64,000 nucleotides of DNA from an uncultured Lachnospiraceae bacterium (GCA_947650005.1 CANSTU010000007.1:1-64000), one strand, 5' to 3'. Shown: positions 34,066 through 42,803, counted from the first letter of the stretch. Program-made: numbers and translations. Notes: generated by a model from the letters alone, not told the origin.

Positions 34066-34842
34066 TCATGATCCGGTGGACTTGAATTTTCTGATTCCCA
34101 CCCGGTACAGGGCATAGGACGGTATCACAAACAGGAGAGACAAGAGCGGACAGAGCACATAGAACAACCCTGTCTTTCTGTCGATCAGGTACAGCAGGGG
34201 ATAATACTGGAACAGGGCCAGCGGAACCATGAAGGTCAAAACCTTCAGGATCTCCTTACCATACACGGAAAACGGATATTGGCCGAATTTCCTGGAACCG
34301 TAGGTGAACACGGTCAGGAAATCCATGGACTCGATCAGGAAAAAACTGAAGGAAGCCGTCATCAGAAACAACGCAAAGAACACGATGCTCCCGCAAATGA
34401 TCATCAGGGCCAGCACGAACATTTTATCCACTGTCCACCGGATTCCGCTCGTCCTTACCGCATAGGCCAGCACGATGACCGCCTGAATGGTAAGCCCCAG
34501 TCGCGTGAAGTCTGTATTGGGCGCCAGAACCTGCATCAAGATGCTTCTGGGCCGCACCATGATACGGTCAAAGCTTCCGTCACCGAGTATTCTGGAAAAG
34601 GAAGCCAGGCCGCCCCCGAACAGTTCTCCGATGGAAAAGGACAGCATCACCACCGAAAAGCACAATAATACTTCCTGAAAGGAAAAATCATCCACCCGGT
34701 CGATTCTCCCAAAAAGGAACGCAATGCTGAAGAAAGAAGCAAAAGCCGTAAGAAACTGGCCAAAAGTCGCCAACAAAAACGAGGCCTTGTACTGCATTTG
34801 GCTCTTCAGCTGCATTCCAAAATAACTCATGTATAATCTCAT
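34066..34842 (-). CDS. ABC-2 type transporter permease
   Basis: Membrane subunit of 258 residues with six hydrophobic segments. It resembles the COG3694/ABC-2 group of exporter permeases that pair with the COG4587 type (gene at 35048) and a COG4586 ATPase (35848). Recognisable parts are YFGMQLKSQMQYKASFLLATFGQFLTAF and SIGELFGGGLASFSRILGDGSFDRIMVRPRS. The heterodimeric exporter may move lipids, peptides or polymers; the substrate is unknown. GAAAGGTAAAGTTGAT precedes ATG 34842. Three leader repeat units separate it from the upstream permease. Confidence 0.83.
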   Translation of the reverse strand: MRLYMSYFGMQLKSQMQYKASFLLATFGQFLTAFASFFSIAFLFGRIDRVDDFSFQEVLLCFSVVMLSFSIGELFGGGLASFSRILGDGSFDRIMVRPRSILMQVLAPNTDFTRLGLTIQAVIVLAYAVRTSGIRWTVDKMFVLALMIICGSIVFFALFLMTASFSFFLIESMDFLTVFTYGSRKFGQYPFSVYGKEILKVLTFMVPLALFQYYPLLYLIDRKTGLFYVLCPLLSLLFVIPSYALYRVGIRKFKSTGS

Positions 34843-34872
34843 ATCAACTTTACCTTTCTACAGCCTGCCTTC

Positions 34873-35047
34873 CTGTAAACTCCCCTCTGCCCGCTTTAGC
34901 GGGCACTCTATTCAGGATCGGGAAATCTCTGATTTCACGTTAACTCCCCTCTGTCCACTTTTAGAGGGCACTCGCGTCAAAATTTTGATCCCATCCGCCT
35001 GCTGTGGCAGGCATACAAGTCTGGACCGGGAAATCGCAGATTTCATG
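34873..35047 (-). repeat. Three leader repeat units between the two ABC-2 permease genes
   Basis: On the minus strand the first unit starts right at the stop of the upstream permease (TAACATGAAATCTGCGATTT), with hairpin GCCTGCCACAGCAGGC and GGATGGGATC. The second has GTGCCCTCTAAAAGTGGAC and AGAGGGGAGTTAA. The third starts CGTGAAATCAGAGATTT and has hairpin GCCCGCTAAAGCGGGC and AGAGGGGAGTT. The three stems differ in sequence and the middle one is weak. Confidence 0.75.
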
Positions 35048-35851
35048 TTAGCCGCCCTGAACCACCACTCGTTTCAGGGCACAGCCCATGCAGATCCTTC
35101 CTAAAAGATAGAGCGCCGCCAGCCAGAACAGTTGAAATACGATGCCCCACACCGCCTCCATCCCGTTAACCGTTCCTGCAAAAATCTGCAGAGGCATATT
35201 CTGCATGGCGGCAAAAGGAAGCAGCTTCACCACTGCCAGGATCTTTTCCGGAAAGAATACCAGAGGGATTTCCCCTCCGGAAAGAAAGGATACCACGGCC
35301 GTCACGATGATCCGCACGCCCCGCTGGGAAATGATATAAAACAGGGAAATATACATGAGCATGGCAAATGCCACCACCACCAGAAAGGCCAACAAAGCGG
35401 ATAGGAGAAATAGGGCCAGCTGCCAAACCGGAATCTGCAGGGTGAGCCGGTAAGGTTTCGGCATGAGAGCCGCCAGAAAGACGAGAGGCAGACAGTTTAC
35501 GGCCGTGAATGCCACGCGGTTGGCCGCTGACTGGCTGAACCATTTGCCGTACAGCCCGATGGGCCGCACCAAGTCATATACCACGGCGCCGCTGCTGATC
35601 GCAGTATAGATCTCTTCGTCTGAGAATACCACGGTGAACAGAATAATGATGATCTGCCGCATCCATACATAGGATACGAGTTGAGAAAACTCCATGGGCA
35701 GGCGGAGCGCATCCGTGCGGTAGATCGCCGCATATACCAGTATTTCCATTATGCCAAACACATAATTTTTCAGGATATGCCCGATCAGCGCTCCCCGATA
35801 TTGCAGGCTGTTGATAAAACGGATCCGAAATAGAGAAGCATATTTTTTCAT
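35048..35851 (-). CDS. ABC-2 type transporter permease
   Basis: Second membrane subunit of the exporter, 267 residues with six hydrophobic segments. Typical parts are YRGALIGHILKNYVFGIMEILVYAAIY, AISSGAVVYDLVRPIGLYGKWFSQSAANRV and FLSGGEIPLVFFPEKILAVVKLLPFAAM, the last being characteristic of this permease pair. Its ATG overlaps the stop of the ATPase gene (ATGA), so it is translationally coupled. The downstream partner permease is separated by three leader repeats. Confidence 0.85.
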   Translation of the reverse strand: MKKYASLFRIRFINSLQYRGALIGHILKNYVFGIMEILVYAAIYRTDALRLPMEFSQLVSYVWMRQIIIILFTVVFSDEEIYTAISSGAVVYDLVRPIGLYGKWFSQSAANRVAFTAVNCLPLVFLAALMPKPYRLTLQIPVWQLALFLLSALLAFLVVVAFAMLMYISLFYIISQRGVRIIVTAVVSFLSGGEIPLVFFPEKILAVVKLLPFAAMQNMPLQIFAGTVNGMEAVWGIVFQLFWLAALYLLGRICMGCALKRVVVQGG

Positions 35852-36822
35852 ATTCGATATTCCTTATATAATTCCGCAACGATCTCCTCCGCGGAGAGAT
35901 CGGAAACCGTGATGTCCAGAAGCTCCGTCCGGGAAGCCAGATAGGAAATCGCCTCGGATACCGCGAGCACGTCCGGATCCAGGGACAGGATCAGCTTTCC
36001 GTTCTGTTCCTCCTTCTTCACCATTCCCTCCGGGAAATCCGCGATTTTTCCCCGGTGTTCCACAGTCAGCGTCTTTTGGCTGCCCGCATGCTTTTTCAAT
36101 TCCTCCAGGCTCCCGTCCATCAGGATCCGGCCTTTTCCGATCAACAAGATCCGGGAGGCCAGCGCTTCGATATCCTGCATATCATGGGTGGTCAGCACCA
36201 CTGTGACCTTCTGATCCGCATTTATTTCCTTTATGAATCTTCGCACCGCAATCTTAGATACCGCATCCAGTCCAATCGTAGGCTCATCCAGGAACAGCAC
36301 TTTCGGGTCGTGCAACAGGGAAGCCGCGATTTCGCACCGCATCCTCTGCCCCAGGCTTAAGTTTCTGGCCGGCGTTTTTAGAAGTTCTCCCAGATCCAGC
36401 AGCTGCGTCAAGCGATCCACATTTTTCCGATAGACCTGTCGATCGATTTTATAGATGTCCCGCAGCAGTTCAAAACTGTCGATTACCGGCACATCCCACC
36501 ACAACTGGCTCCTCTGCCCGAAAACCACTCCGATCTCCCGGACATGGGCAATTCTTTCCTTATAAGGGATACGCCCGTTTATAACGCACTCCCCCTTATC
36601 CGGCGTAAGCACCCCGCACATGACTTTAATGGTGGTACTCTTACCCGCGCCGTTCGGCCCGATATAACCCACGATTTCTCCGTCTCCCACCGTAAAGCTC
36701 ACGTCGTTGAGCGCATGGATATCCGTATATTCCCTGGAAAAAAAGGATTTGACGGCATTTCCAAAGCCTGCCTGCCGCTTTGCCACACGGTAGGTCTTTC
36801 TGATGTTACGAAATTCGATCAC
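35848..36822 (-). CDS. ABC exporter ATP-binding protein
   Basis: ATPase of about 324 residues for the two ABC-2 permeases downstream. Walker A GYIGPNGAGKST, signature NLSLGQRMRCEIAAS, Walker B VLFLDEPTIGLD and switch His in VLTTHDMQDIEAL are intact. The Q-loop neighbourhood IGVVFGQRSQLWWDVPVIDSF is typical of the COG4586 group. The track start is ATG 36864, but GTG 36822 (VIEFRNIRKTY) follows a strong AAAGGAGGAGG and fits the family start. The upstream ATG at 36864 is preceded by a curious ATG-TAA minimal ORF. Confidence 0.9.
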   Translation of the reverse strand: MIEFRNIRKTYRVAKRQAGFGNAVKSFFSREYTDIHALNDVSFTVGDGEIVGYIGPNGAGKSTTIKVMCGVLTPDKGECVINGRIPYKERIAHVREIGVVFGQRSQLWWDVPVIDSFELLRDIYKIDRQVYRKNVDRLTQLLDLGELLKTPARNLSLGQRMRCEIAASLLHDPKVLFLDEPTIGLDAVSKIAVRRFIKEINADQKVTVVLTTHDMQDIEALASRILLIGKGRILMDGSLEELKKHAGSQKTLTVEHRGKIADFPEGMVKKEEQNGKLILSLDPDVLAVSEAISYLASRTELLDITVSDLSAEEIVAELYKEYRI

Positions 36823-36867
36823 ACTTTCCTCCTCCTTTCTTTGAAAACATATCTCCCGAGACATTTA

Positions 36868-37000
36868 CATCCTAACTCCCATCTGCCTGTTTTAGCAGGT
36901 AGACAAATCGTGATCCGGTAATCGCTGATTTCACACGCTCTCCCGCTTGCCCGCTTTAACGGACACCCAAATCATGATCGGGTAATCGCTGATTTCACGC
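36868..37000 (-). repeat. Two leader repeat units between the LytTR gene and the ABC ATPase gene
   Basis: On the minus strand, unit 1 (GCGTGAAATCAGCGATTACC...) begins inside the LytTR gene and provides its last codons (VKSAITRS, stop). Unit 2 starts GTGTGAAATCAGCGATTACC, has hairpin ACCTGCTAAAACAGGC and AGATGGGAGTTAG, and encodes an uninterrupted 20-residue peptide (MKSAITGSRF...KQADGS). It is followed by ATGTAAATG. Confidence 0.8.
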
Positions 37001-37724
37001 TATTTTCCAAATATTGATGGATCATTCCCCTGATCTCGTTGCTGCGCGCGCGCCCCAGCGAAAAACGTTCCCCGTTTTGCATCACCAGTTCCCTTACCGT
37101 CACGCGTTTCATCTTTTCCGCGTTGATCACAAGCCCTCTGTTCACCTGTATGAATTGCGCATGGCCTTTCAGTTCCTTTTGAACCATATAGAGAGATCTG
37201 CGTTCAGAGATCTCCCGATAGGTTCCCGGCGTTTCCTCCAGAATAAAAACCGTATTTTTGGCTCTCTTTTCGATGTATACAATGTCGTTGATCCTTACCT
37301 TCTCTATATGTTCCGGCGTATGGATGAGATAGTACTTCTTTCTGTTTTCAGCCAGTACGTTCCGAGCCCTCGAAAGAAAAGCATCCCATACCTCGTCCAT
37401 ACTGTTCTTCAGCAGATAGTCAAAAGCATGCACCCGATAACCATCCAGGGCGTATTCTGGACGGGCAGAGACGAAAACGAGAGGCATTCTGCTGCCTCCC
37501 GCTCGAAGTCGTTCCGCCAGTTCTATCCCCGGCGTCTCCGGCATTTGTACCTCCACAAAGCACAGGTCATATGTGCTTCCCTCTTCCAGGCTCTTTAGAA
37601 ATTCGGAGGCGCGTTCACAGATCACGGCTCTTGCCTGTTCTCCCCATTCCGATTCTTCTTCGACTTTTTTTCGTAATCTCTGTGCAAATTGCAGGTCATT
37701 TTCAATCACCGCGATCCTGTACAT
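36972..37724 (-). CDS. LytTR-type response regulator lacking the phosphoacceptor Asp
   Basis: About 250 residues: a receiver domain (1-125) and a LytTR DNA-binding domain (about 140-240; NDIVYIEKRAKNTVFI, FIQVNRGLVINAEKM, SLGRARSNEIRGMI). In the receiver the strand-3 Asp is replaced by Glu (LCFVEVQMPETPG, Glu58) and the acidic pocket reads VIENDLQ; the switch Lys in FDYLLKN is kept. Glu at this place often mimics phosphorylation, so it may be active without a kinase, and no histidine kinase gene is adjacent. It leads the ABC exporter operon. Its C-terminal SVKSAITRS comes from a leader repeat unit. ATG 37724 after GGGATAGGAAA is the start. Confidence 0.87.
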   Translation of the reverse strand: MYRIAVIENDLQFAQRLRKKVEEESEWGEQARAVICERASEFLKSLEEGSTYDLCFVEVQMPETPGIELAERLRAGGSRMPLVFVSARPEYALDGYRVHAFDYLLKNSMDEVWDAFLSRARNVLAENRKKYYLIHTPEHIEKVRINDIVYIEKRAKNTVFILEETPGTYREISERRSLYMVQKELKGHAQFIQVNRGLVINAEKMKRVTVRELVMQNGERFSLGRARSNEIRGMIHQYLENSVKSAITRS

Positions 37725-37859
37725 TTTCCTATCCCTCCTATCCCGGCATTCTCCGCGTAACAAGTTTTCATCCGCCTGCCCAAAATCTGCTTCGGATTGG
37801 ATATGAGATCCTTTCTTTACATCATATCGGACAGGAATACGCCATGGGCCTGAGTTTTT

Positions 37860-37888
37860 ATCTTACCATGCTCCCTTGGGATACGCAA
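37860..37888 (-). promoter_or_regulatory. Candidate promoter of the LytTR-ABC operon
   Basis: TTGCGT (37888-37883), 17-bp spacer, TAAGAT (37865-37860) on the minus strand. Apart from this and the hairpin at 37998-38020, the 37725-38075 spacer shows no gene. Confidence 0.45.
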
Positions 37889-37997
37889 GAGGCCGGGAAC
37901 GAATCATGCTTTTTCTGTCCTCGAAAATGCAACTTTTTTTATACGGCCATGGACCAATATATGAAAACCGTTTCCATACCCTCATACACATAGAAAT

Positions 37998-38020
37998 GGA
38001 GAAGGCCTCTGGCCCTCTCC
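37998..38020 (-). terminator. Terminator after the NahK-like gene
   Basis: On the minus strand, GGAGAGGGCC, loop AGA, GGCCTTCTCC forms a 10-bp stem with one G-U pair, then ATTTCT. Confidence 0.6.
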
Positions 38021-38075
38021 ACCCGTTTACCGCTCCATCTGTCTCCCCAGATCGTCCCAGACCAATTTTCTTAAA

Positions 38076-39209
38076 TCAGTCTGATTCCCGCACGCGCTCT
38101 ACGATCTTTACCATCTCCTCCCACTTTTCTTCCATATCCCGCACCAGCTTAAACTGAGTGCGCGCCCGATCCAGGTTATGTTCCTCCCGGTGAATCCGAA
38201 AATAAGTATCCCCCTGGAGATAATCCGTAAGAAAGCGCATGCCGCACTCCAAGGTCATCAACTTGGCGCCCATGGGCAGCATATGGATCTCCTGCTCCGT
38301 CAAGCTGCCGTCACAGCCCTTCAGATATCCCCTCGTATAGGCCTCAAACAGCTCCAGGCTACAGGAGATCTGATCCAAATCCTTCTCATCCTCTGCACCC
38401 GTGCTCGCTCCGAAACGTATGGCATCCCCGAAATCGTACAGCGCAGAACCCGGCATTACGGTGTCCAGGTCGATGACGCAGATCCCTTTTCCTGTAACCG
38501 CATCAAAGAGAATATTGTTCAACTTGGTATCATTATGGGTTACACGAAGGGGAAGGCTGCCGTCCGCCAAGCAGGCGCTGATGGCGGACAGGTCGGCTTC
38601 CCGTTCCCTGATAAAGCGGATTTCTTCCGCCACACGCTCCGCCCTGCCGCATACATCTTCCCGCACCGCCTGGTTAAAATCCTCATATCTGCTGGGCGTA
38701 TGATGAAAGTTTGGGATTACCTCATGCAGGCTGGCCGCCGGAAAATCAGCCAGCAGACGCTGAAAGTTCCCGAATGCAAACGCACTGCTGTAGAGATCTT
38801 CTGGCTTTTCCACATTCTCCAGACATATCGTATCTTCTATAAACAGATACATTCTCCAGTAGTTCCCATACGCATCCTCCAGCAGTGTTCCGCCGCTTTG
38901 CAGGGGGACCAAACTCAAGGTTTCCCGCAGAGGATCACCACCGCTTCGTGCGCTCTTCTTTCTCAAAAAAGAGGTAACGTTCTCGATATTCTCCGTCAGA
39001 AACCAAGGATTTTTAAATACATCCGTATTGATTCGCTGCAAGATATACCTCCGCCGTTCTCCTGTATCCAAACGGAAGCAGACCTTGTATGTCTCATTGA
39101 TGTGGCCGTTTCCATGGGGCCCTATTTCTTCCAAAACCCCCTCTGTCTGAAACGCAGGAACCACCTGCGCCCGGATTTCTTCCATTTCCAATTTTTCTTT
39201 CCTGCTCAC
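38076..39209 (-). CDS. Phosphotransferase family kinase (N-acetylhexosamine 1-kinase-like)
   Basis: Aminoglycoside-phosphotransferase-fold sugar kinase of about 377 residues. The N-terminal lobe has GHINETYKVCFR and YILQRINTDVFKNPWFLTENIENV, wording typical of NahK-like kinases that phosphorylate N-acetylhexosamines at C1. The catalytic loop is VTHNDTKLNNILFD and the metal motif is ICVIDLDTVMPGSALYDFGDAIR. The start at 39209 is a GTG after AGAGGGAAGAAATC; ATG 39185 is an alternative. It probably acts in salvage of host-derived amino sugars. It is preceded on the same strand by the polyphosphate kinase-like gene. Confidence 0.85.
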   Translation of the reverse strand: MSRKEKLEMEEIRAQVVPAFQTEGVLEEIGPHGNGHINETYKVCFRLDTGERRRYILQRINTDVFKNPWFLTENIENVTSFLRKKSARSGGDPLRETLSLVPLQSGGTLLEDAYGNYWRMYLFIEDTICLENVEKPEDLYSSAFAFGNFQRLLADFPAASLHEVIPNFHHTPSRYEDFNQAVREDVCGRAERVAEEIRFIREREADLSAISACLADGSLPLRVTHNDTKLNNILFDAVTGKGICVIDLDTVMPGSALYDFGDAIRFGASTGAEDEKDLDQISCSLELFEAYTRGYLKGCDGSLTEQEIHMLPMGAKLMTLECGMRFLTDYLQGDTYFRIHREEHNLDRARTQFKLVRDMEEKWEEMVKIVERVRESD

Positions 39210-39245
39210 GATTTCTTCCCTCTCATTCTACCGCCTCGGGCGGCC
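39210..39245 (-). repeat. Leader hairpin-SD before the NahK-like gene
   Basis: On the minus strand: GGCCGCCCGAGGCGGTAGAA, then TGAGAGGGAAG. Hairpin CCGCC/GGCGG followed by a purine-rich ribosome site. Confidence 0.4.
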
Positions 39246-39374
39246 TTTTCTTTCCGTTCGCATTCTCCGCATATATGCAGGCGCCGCTTATCTTCCCGTA
39301 TCAATCAGGAGTTATAAGCTTACGCCTATGCCTGCAACGTCCTTTCCACAGGCATCATATGCAGCGCTTTGCGC

Positions 39375-40847
39375 TTATTTATCCAGCACCTTTTCCAGTT
39401 CTCCGATTACGATTTTCAACGCCTTAATCCGGGCATATTTCTTGTCCACGGACTCCAAAACATGCCAGGGCGCGTAAACGGTGCTTGTCTTTAGCAGCAT
39501 TTCATTCACCGCCGCCTCATAGGAATCCCATTTTTCCCGGTTCCGCCAGTCTTCGTCAGTGATTTTCCAACGTTTTTCCGGCGTATTCTGTCGTTCGTTG
39601 AATCGTTCCAATTGCGTATCTTTATCGATCTGTACCCAAAACTTGATCACAACTGCGCCCCAGTCCGTCAGTTCCTTTTCAAACTCATTGATTTCATTGT
39701 AGGCGCGCTGCCAGTCGTTTGTACTGCAGAATCCCTCCAACCGTTCCACCATCACCCGTCCGTACCAGGTCCGGTCAAAAATGGCGATATGTCCGGTCTT
39801 AGGCAGACGCATCCAGAACCGCCACAGATAATGCCTGGCCTTCTCCGCAGGCTCCGGGCTGGCAATGGGGTGCACCTCAAATCCCCTGGGATCCAGCGCC
39901 CCTGTGATCCGCTTGATGTTTCCGCCCTTTCCAGCCGCATCCCAGCCCTCATAGGCAATAATCAGCGGCACCCGCTTCCGGTATAGACGATTATGAAGTT
40001 CTCCCAGCTTCTTCTGCAGCCGATCCAGTTCTTTCCGGTATTGCGCCTCTTCCATCTGCTTATCCAGCGGGATTTCCGCGAGCCTGGGGATTTTTTTCAG
40101 CGGCCAGGTATTGGCCAGAAGCGGAACCGCAAGGGCATGGTTGGCCAATGCCGTCTCGATGCCCTGACACATTGCTTCCAACACCTGAAGCTGCGCCCAC
40201 TTCCGGGAAGCCGCATCCACGATATACCAGGGTGCTGCCGGTACATGGGTATCCTTCAGACAACGTTCAAACACCTTCCTGCATTTCCCATAGTGCCGGT
40301 TCTGCCACCGGTCCTGTCCGCTCACGCGCCACGCCGTATCTTTGTCGGCCAGCAGGGCATCCAGCCTTTCCGTCTGCTCCTCTTCGCTGATCTGGAAGAA
40401 AAATTTGAGCACCAAATATCCATTGTCCGTTAGCTGTCTTTCAAACCTTTTTATGCTCTCGATCCTGGCGGAATATCCCTTTCCCATCAGTTTTCCGTCC
40501 AGTACCTCTCCAGCAGTCTGTTCGATCCATCCCCCGTCCAGGAAGGTAAATTTCCCCGCCTCCGGAAGCTGGGCAAAATAGCGGTACAAAAAAGGTCTGC
40601 GCAATTCGTCCTCCGTGGGCGATGCCATGGTGGCAACCTTGAAATGCCTGGGATCAATATTCCGGATGATCTTTCCGATGGTGCTTCCCTTTCCAGCCGC
40701 GCCCCAGCCCTCGAACAAAACCAGCACGGGCAGGCCCCGTTCCTTGATCACCTGCTGCATCCCGTAGAGGCGGGTCCTGGCATCCTCCAGCCTTTTTTGC
40801 ACTTCCTTTCCTTCCGGCTTTTCTTCCAGATATAATTCCTTCAGCAT
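39375..40847 (-). CDS. pap: Polyphosphate:AMP phosphotransferase (fused PPK2 domains)
   Basis: Tandem PPK2 protein of 490 residues that transfers phosphate between polyphosphate and AMP/ADP. Each half has a Walker A motif, LFEGWGAAGKGSTIGK near residue 45 and AYEGWDAAGKGGNIKR near residue 300, and a lid/Walker B region (FLDGGWIEQ; IFDRTWYGR). Domain 2 keeps the canonical WDAAGKGG sequence while domain 1 is altered, as in class II PPK2 proteins that phosphorylate AMP, so domain 2 is probably catalytic. The gene is single, with an A+T-rich spacer before it. Confidence 0.9.
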   Translation of the reverse strand: MLKELYLEEKPEGKEVQKRLEDARTRLYGMQQVIKERGLPVLVLFEGWGAAGKGSTIGKIIRNIDPRHFKVATMASPTEDELRRPFLYRYFAQLPEAGKFTFLDGGWIEQTAGEVLDGKLMGKGYSARIESIKRFERQLTDNGYLVLKFFFQISEEEQTERLDALLADKDTAWRVSGQDRWQNRHYGKCRKVFERCLKDTHVPAAPWYIVDAASRKWAQLQVLEAMCQGIETALANHALAVPLLANTWPLKKIPRLAEIPLDKQMEEAQYRKELDRLQKKLGELHNRLYRKRVPLIIAYEGWDAAGKGGNIKRITGALDPRGFEVHPIASPEPAEKARHYLWRFWMRLPKTGHIAIFDRTWYGRVMVERLEGFCSTNDWQRAYNEINEFEKELTDWGAVVIKFWVQIDKDTQLERFNERQNTPEKRWKITDEDWRNREKWDSYEAAVNEMLLKTSTVYAPWHVLESVDKKYARIKALKIVIGELEKVLDK

Positions 40848-40985
40848 CTTCCTCTCCTTCCGCCGCCCGTAACAGCCTATCCATCCGGGAGCTCTATGCG
40901 GCAGCCTGGTTCCTATGCCGCTACCTTTATTTCTATTTTATCATATCCTTTCCAGGAAAAAAATATGGGAATTCGTATCTTTTTC

Positions 40986-41014
40986 TTGCACCCAACCCTC
41001 TTTTCCACTATCAT
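40986..41014 (+). promoter_or_regulatory. Promoter of the lipoprotein gene at 41188
   Basis: TTGCAC, 17-bp spacer, TATCAT. Confidence 0.55.
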
Positions 41015-41089
41015 TAGGGAATACCGATCATTCCTGCAGGCGGAATCCGCCGAATGAAAAAGCGCCCAAGTCAAGGCATCCAGCTATGC

Positions 41090-41187
41090 AGGCAACGCGG
41101 AATATCTGAATTGGAATGCCTGCCTGCACAGGCAAAGCGAACTGTTGGGCTGGAAAGATCCGCTTACGCGGACAAAGGAGAATCGAA
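41090..41187 (+). repeat. Two leader-type hairpins before the lipoprotein gene
   Basis: The first, ATCTGAATTGGAATGCCTG followed by CCTGCACAGGCAAAGCG, is degenerate. The second, ATCCGCTTACGCGGAC followed by AAAGGAGAATCGAA, carries the ribosome site for the TTG start at 41188. Confidence 0.6.
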
Positions 41188-42783
41188 TTGAAGAAAAAAG
41201 ACAGGAACTCTTTCATGAGCTGCAGAACGCCAAATTTGTACGACAACAGGCCGCAGGATATGGACGCCCGAGGCGGCCAAACAGCCCGGAAGGCGTGTCC
41301 GTTCGGATGGCTTCCCGCAGGGCTCCTCCGGATGGCTCCATTCCTTCTACTGCTTCTTGCCACAGCCTGTATACCCGCCTGCGGCAGGCAGGATCCTTCT
41401 GCGGATGCCGGCATTCAGTCCCCAGAGGCTTCACAGGAGGATACATCCACGCCGGAAGGTTCCGCCCCGGATGCGGACGTAAATGTCCCCTCCGACCCGG
41501 CCTTTGCTGAAATTCCGAATATGCCCGATGGGGAGACGGGAAACTGGAGCAGGGAAATCCAGGTCTCCAATCCCGGACAGGGCTATTTCTATAACGGAGA
41601 AGGTCCGGCAGACAGCCCGGATGCTTTGCAGCTGGAGCTTCTTACTGAAAAGCCCAATGCCATAACCGACGTGGAAGATTGGTTCGATGCCAACGGCCTG
41701 CCGGATCTGACCGTTCCCGTACCCAATCCGGATTGGAACGAGGCGGGTAATCTGCCTTCGCACATTCCCGAAACGCTGGACAACGGCCTGCGCATCATTC
41801 AGCTGGGAACGGATGAATCCTACGAGTACGCCCTCTACGGAGAGCAGTTTTGGGATGCCTATGTTCTTTGCATTTATGACCGGAGCGCACTTTCCCTTCT
41901 GAGCACGCTGGACTTTTCCGCCTATCGCCATGGAACCCAGGAAAGCGGCCTGGAACAGCGGATCTGGTGGGCCAGAGTATGCGACGACATGCTCGTTTTC
42001 TCCGTAGGCCATGGAACATATGCGGATAGCATGCCCTATCATGCCTACCTTGCGGCGGTCAGCCTGGCAGACGGCTCGCTTCTGTGGAAATCGGAGCCCT
42101 TGGTCAGCAATGCCTATAATTTTGAGATCATAGAAGATGAAATCCTCAGCGGCTATGGTTTCACCGCCGAAGACGACTATCTCTATCAGCTGGATCTGCA
42201 CACGGGGCGCATCCTGAATCAGCTGCCCGTGAAGTCAAAGCCGGATTATCTCATCCGGCTGGGCGATACGCTTTATGTGCGGACTTACAATACCAATTAT
42301 ACGTTCCGGATCTCCGGTTTTGAAGACGGCATGCAGGAAGCTCCGAGCGCTCCTCCCAACGTTGCCCTCACCGACGCATTGTCCAGTACCCTCAACCTTT
42401 TTGAACTTTGCCCCTCTTCTTATACCTGGACACACCTGCTGGGAGAAGAGGCAGTCTCTTCCGTTGCCTGCGGCATCCATCCGTTGGACTATCCCTTCGA
42501 GGATCAGACATTAACCCTGCCCCACTACAACGGCATGGATTCCGTCAGCTACTATTTATCCTGTGACATCCAGCCGGATCTTATTCTGCTGCGCGCATGG
42601 GACAGCGCAGACGCAGGATCCGACCAAAACGGCGAAGCAGAGCCCCTCTCCATACAGATCCAAGAAAATTTCCTGCCGCTTGTCCCGAACAGGATCTATG
42701 AAGCCACCCTGGTCTGGGAAGATGAGAAACTCCAGGAACGCTGTTTCTGCGGCAACGCCTCTTACATTTTTGCCACGAAATAG
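41188..42783 (+). CDS. Lipoprotein with PQQ/beta-propeller-like repeats
   Basis: Surface lipoprotein of about 531 residues. A TTG at 41188, eight bases after AAAGGAG, is the likely start. A polar N-terminus of about 45 residues precedes a hydrophobic stretch and lipobox (MAPFLLLLLATACIPACGRQ). An acidic linker follows, then repeats such as YHAYLAAVSLADGSLLWKSEPLV and YLYQLDLHTGRILNQLPVKS that look like PQQ-type propeller blades. No enzyme motif is visible; it may be an assembly or sensing protein. It is monocistronic and ends at a perfect palindromic terminator. Confidence 0.65.
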   Translation: MKKKDRNSFMSCRTPNLYDNRPQDMDARGGQTARKACPFGWLPAGLLRMAPFLLLLLATACIPACGRQDPSADAGIQSPEASQEDTSTPEGSAPDADVNVPSDPAFAEIPNMPDGETGNWSREIQVSNPGQGYFYNGEGPADSPDALQLELLTEKPNAITDVEDWFDANGLPDLTVPVPNPDWNEAGNLPSHIPETLDNGLRIIQLGTDESYEYALYGEQFWDAYVLCIYDRSALSLLSTLDFSAYRHGTQESGLEQRIWWARVCDDMLVFSVGHGTYADSMPYHAYLAAVSLADGSLLWKSEPLVSNAYNFEIIEDEILSGYGFTAEDDYLYQLDLHTGRILNQLPVKSKPDYLIRLGDTLYVRTYNTNYTFRISGFEDGMQEAPSAPPNVALTDALSSTLNLFELCPSSYTWTHLLGEEAVSSVACGIHPLDYPFEDQTLTLPHYNGMDSVSYYLSCDIQPDLILLRAWDSADAGSDQNGEAEPLSIQIQENFLPLVPNRIYEATLVWEDEKLQERCFCGNASYIFATK

Positions 42784-42803
42784 AAGCCTCCTTCCCACAT
42801 AAA

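Noticed and set aside
33847-34071. Palindrome copies as insertion sequences or attC integron sites
   Set aside because: No transposase or integrase ORF, no shared terminal inverted repeats, no target duplications seen; arms are unrelated between copies.
36864-36866. ATG 36864 as start of the ABC ATPase
   Set aside because: Possible, but the N-terminal extension is not family-like and GTG 36822 has a much stronger ribosome site.
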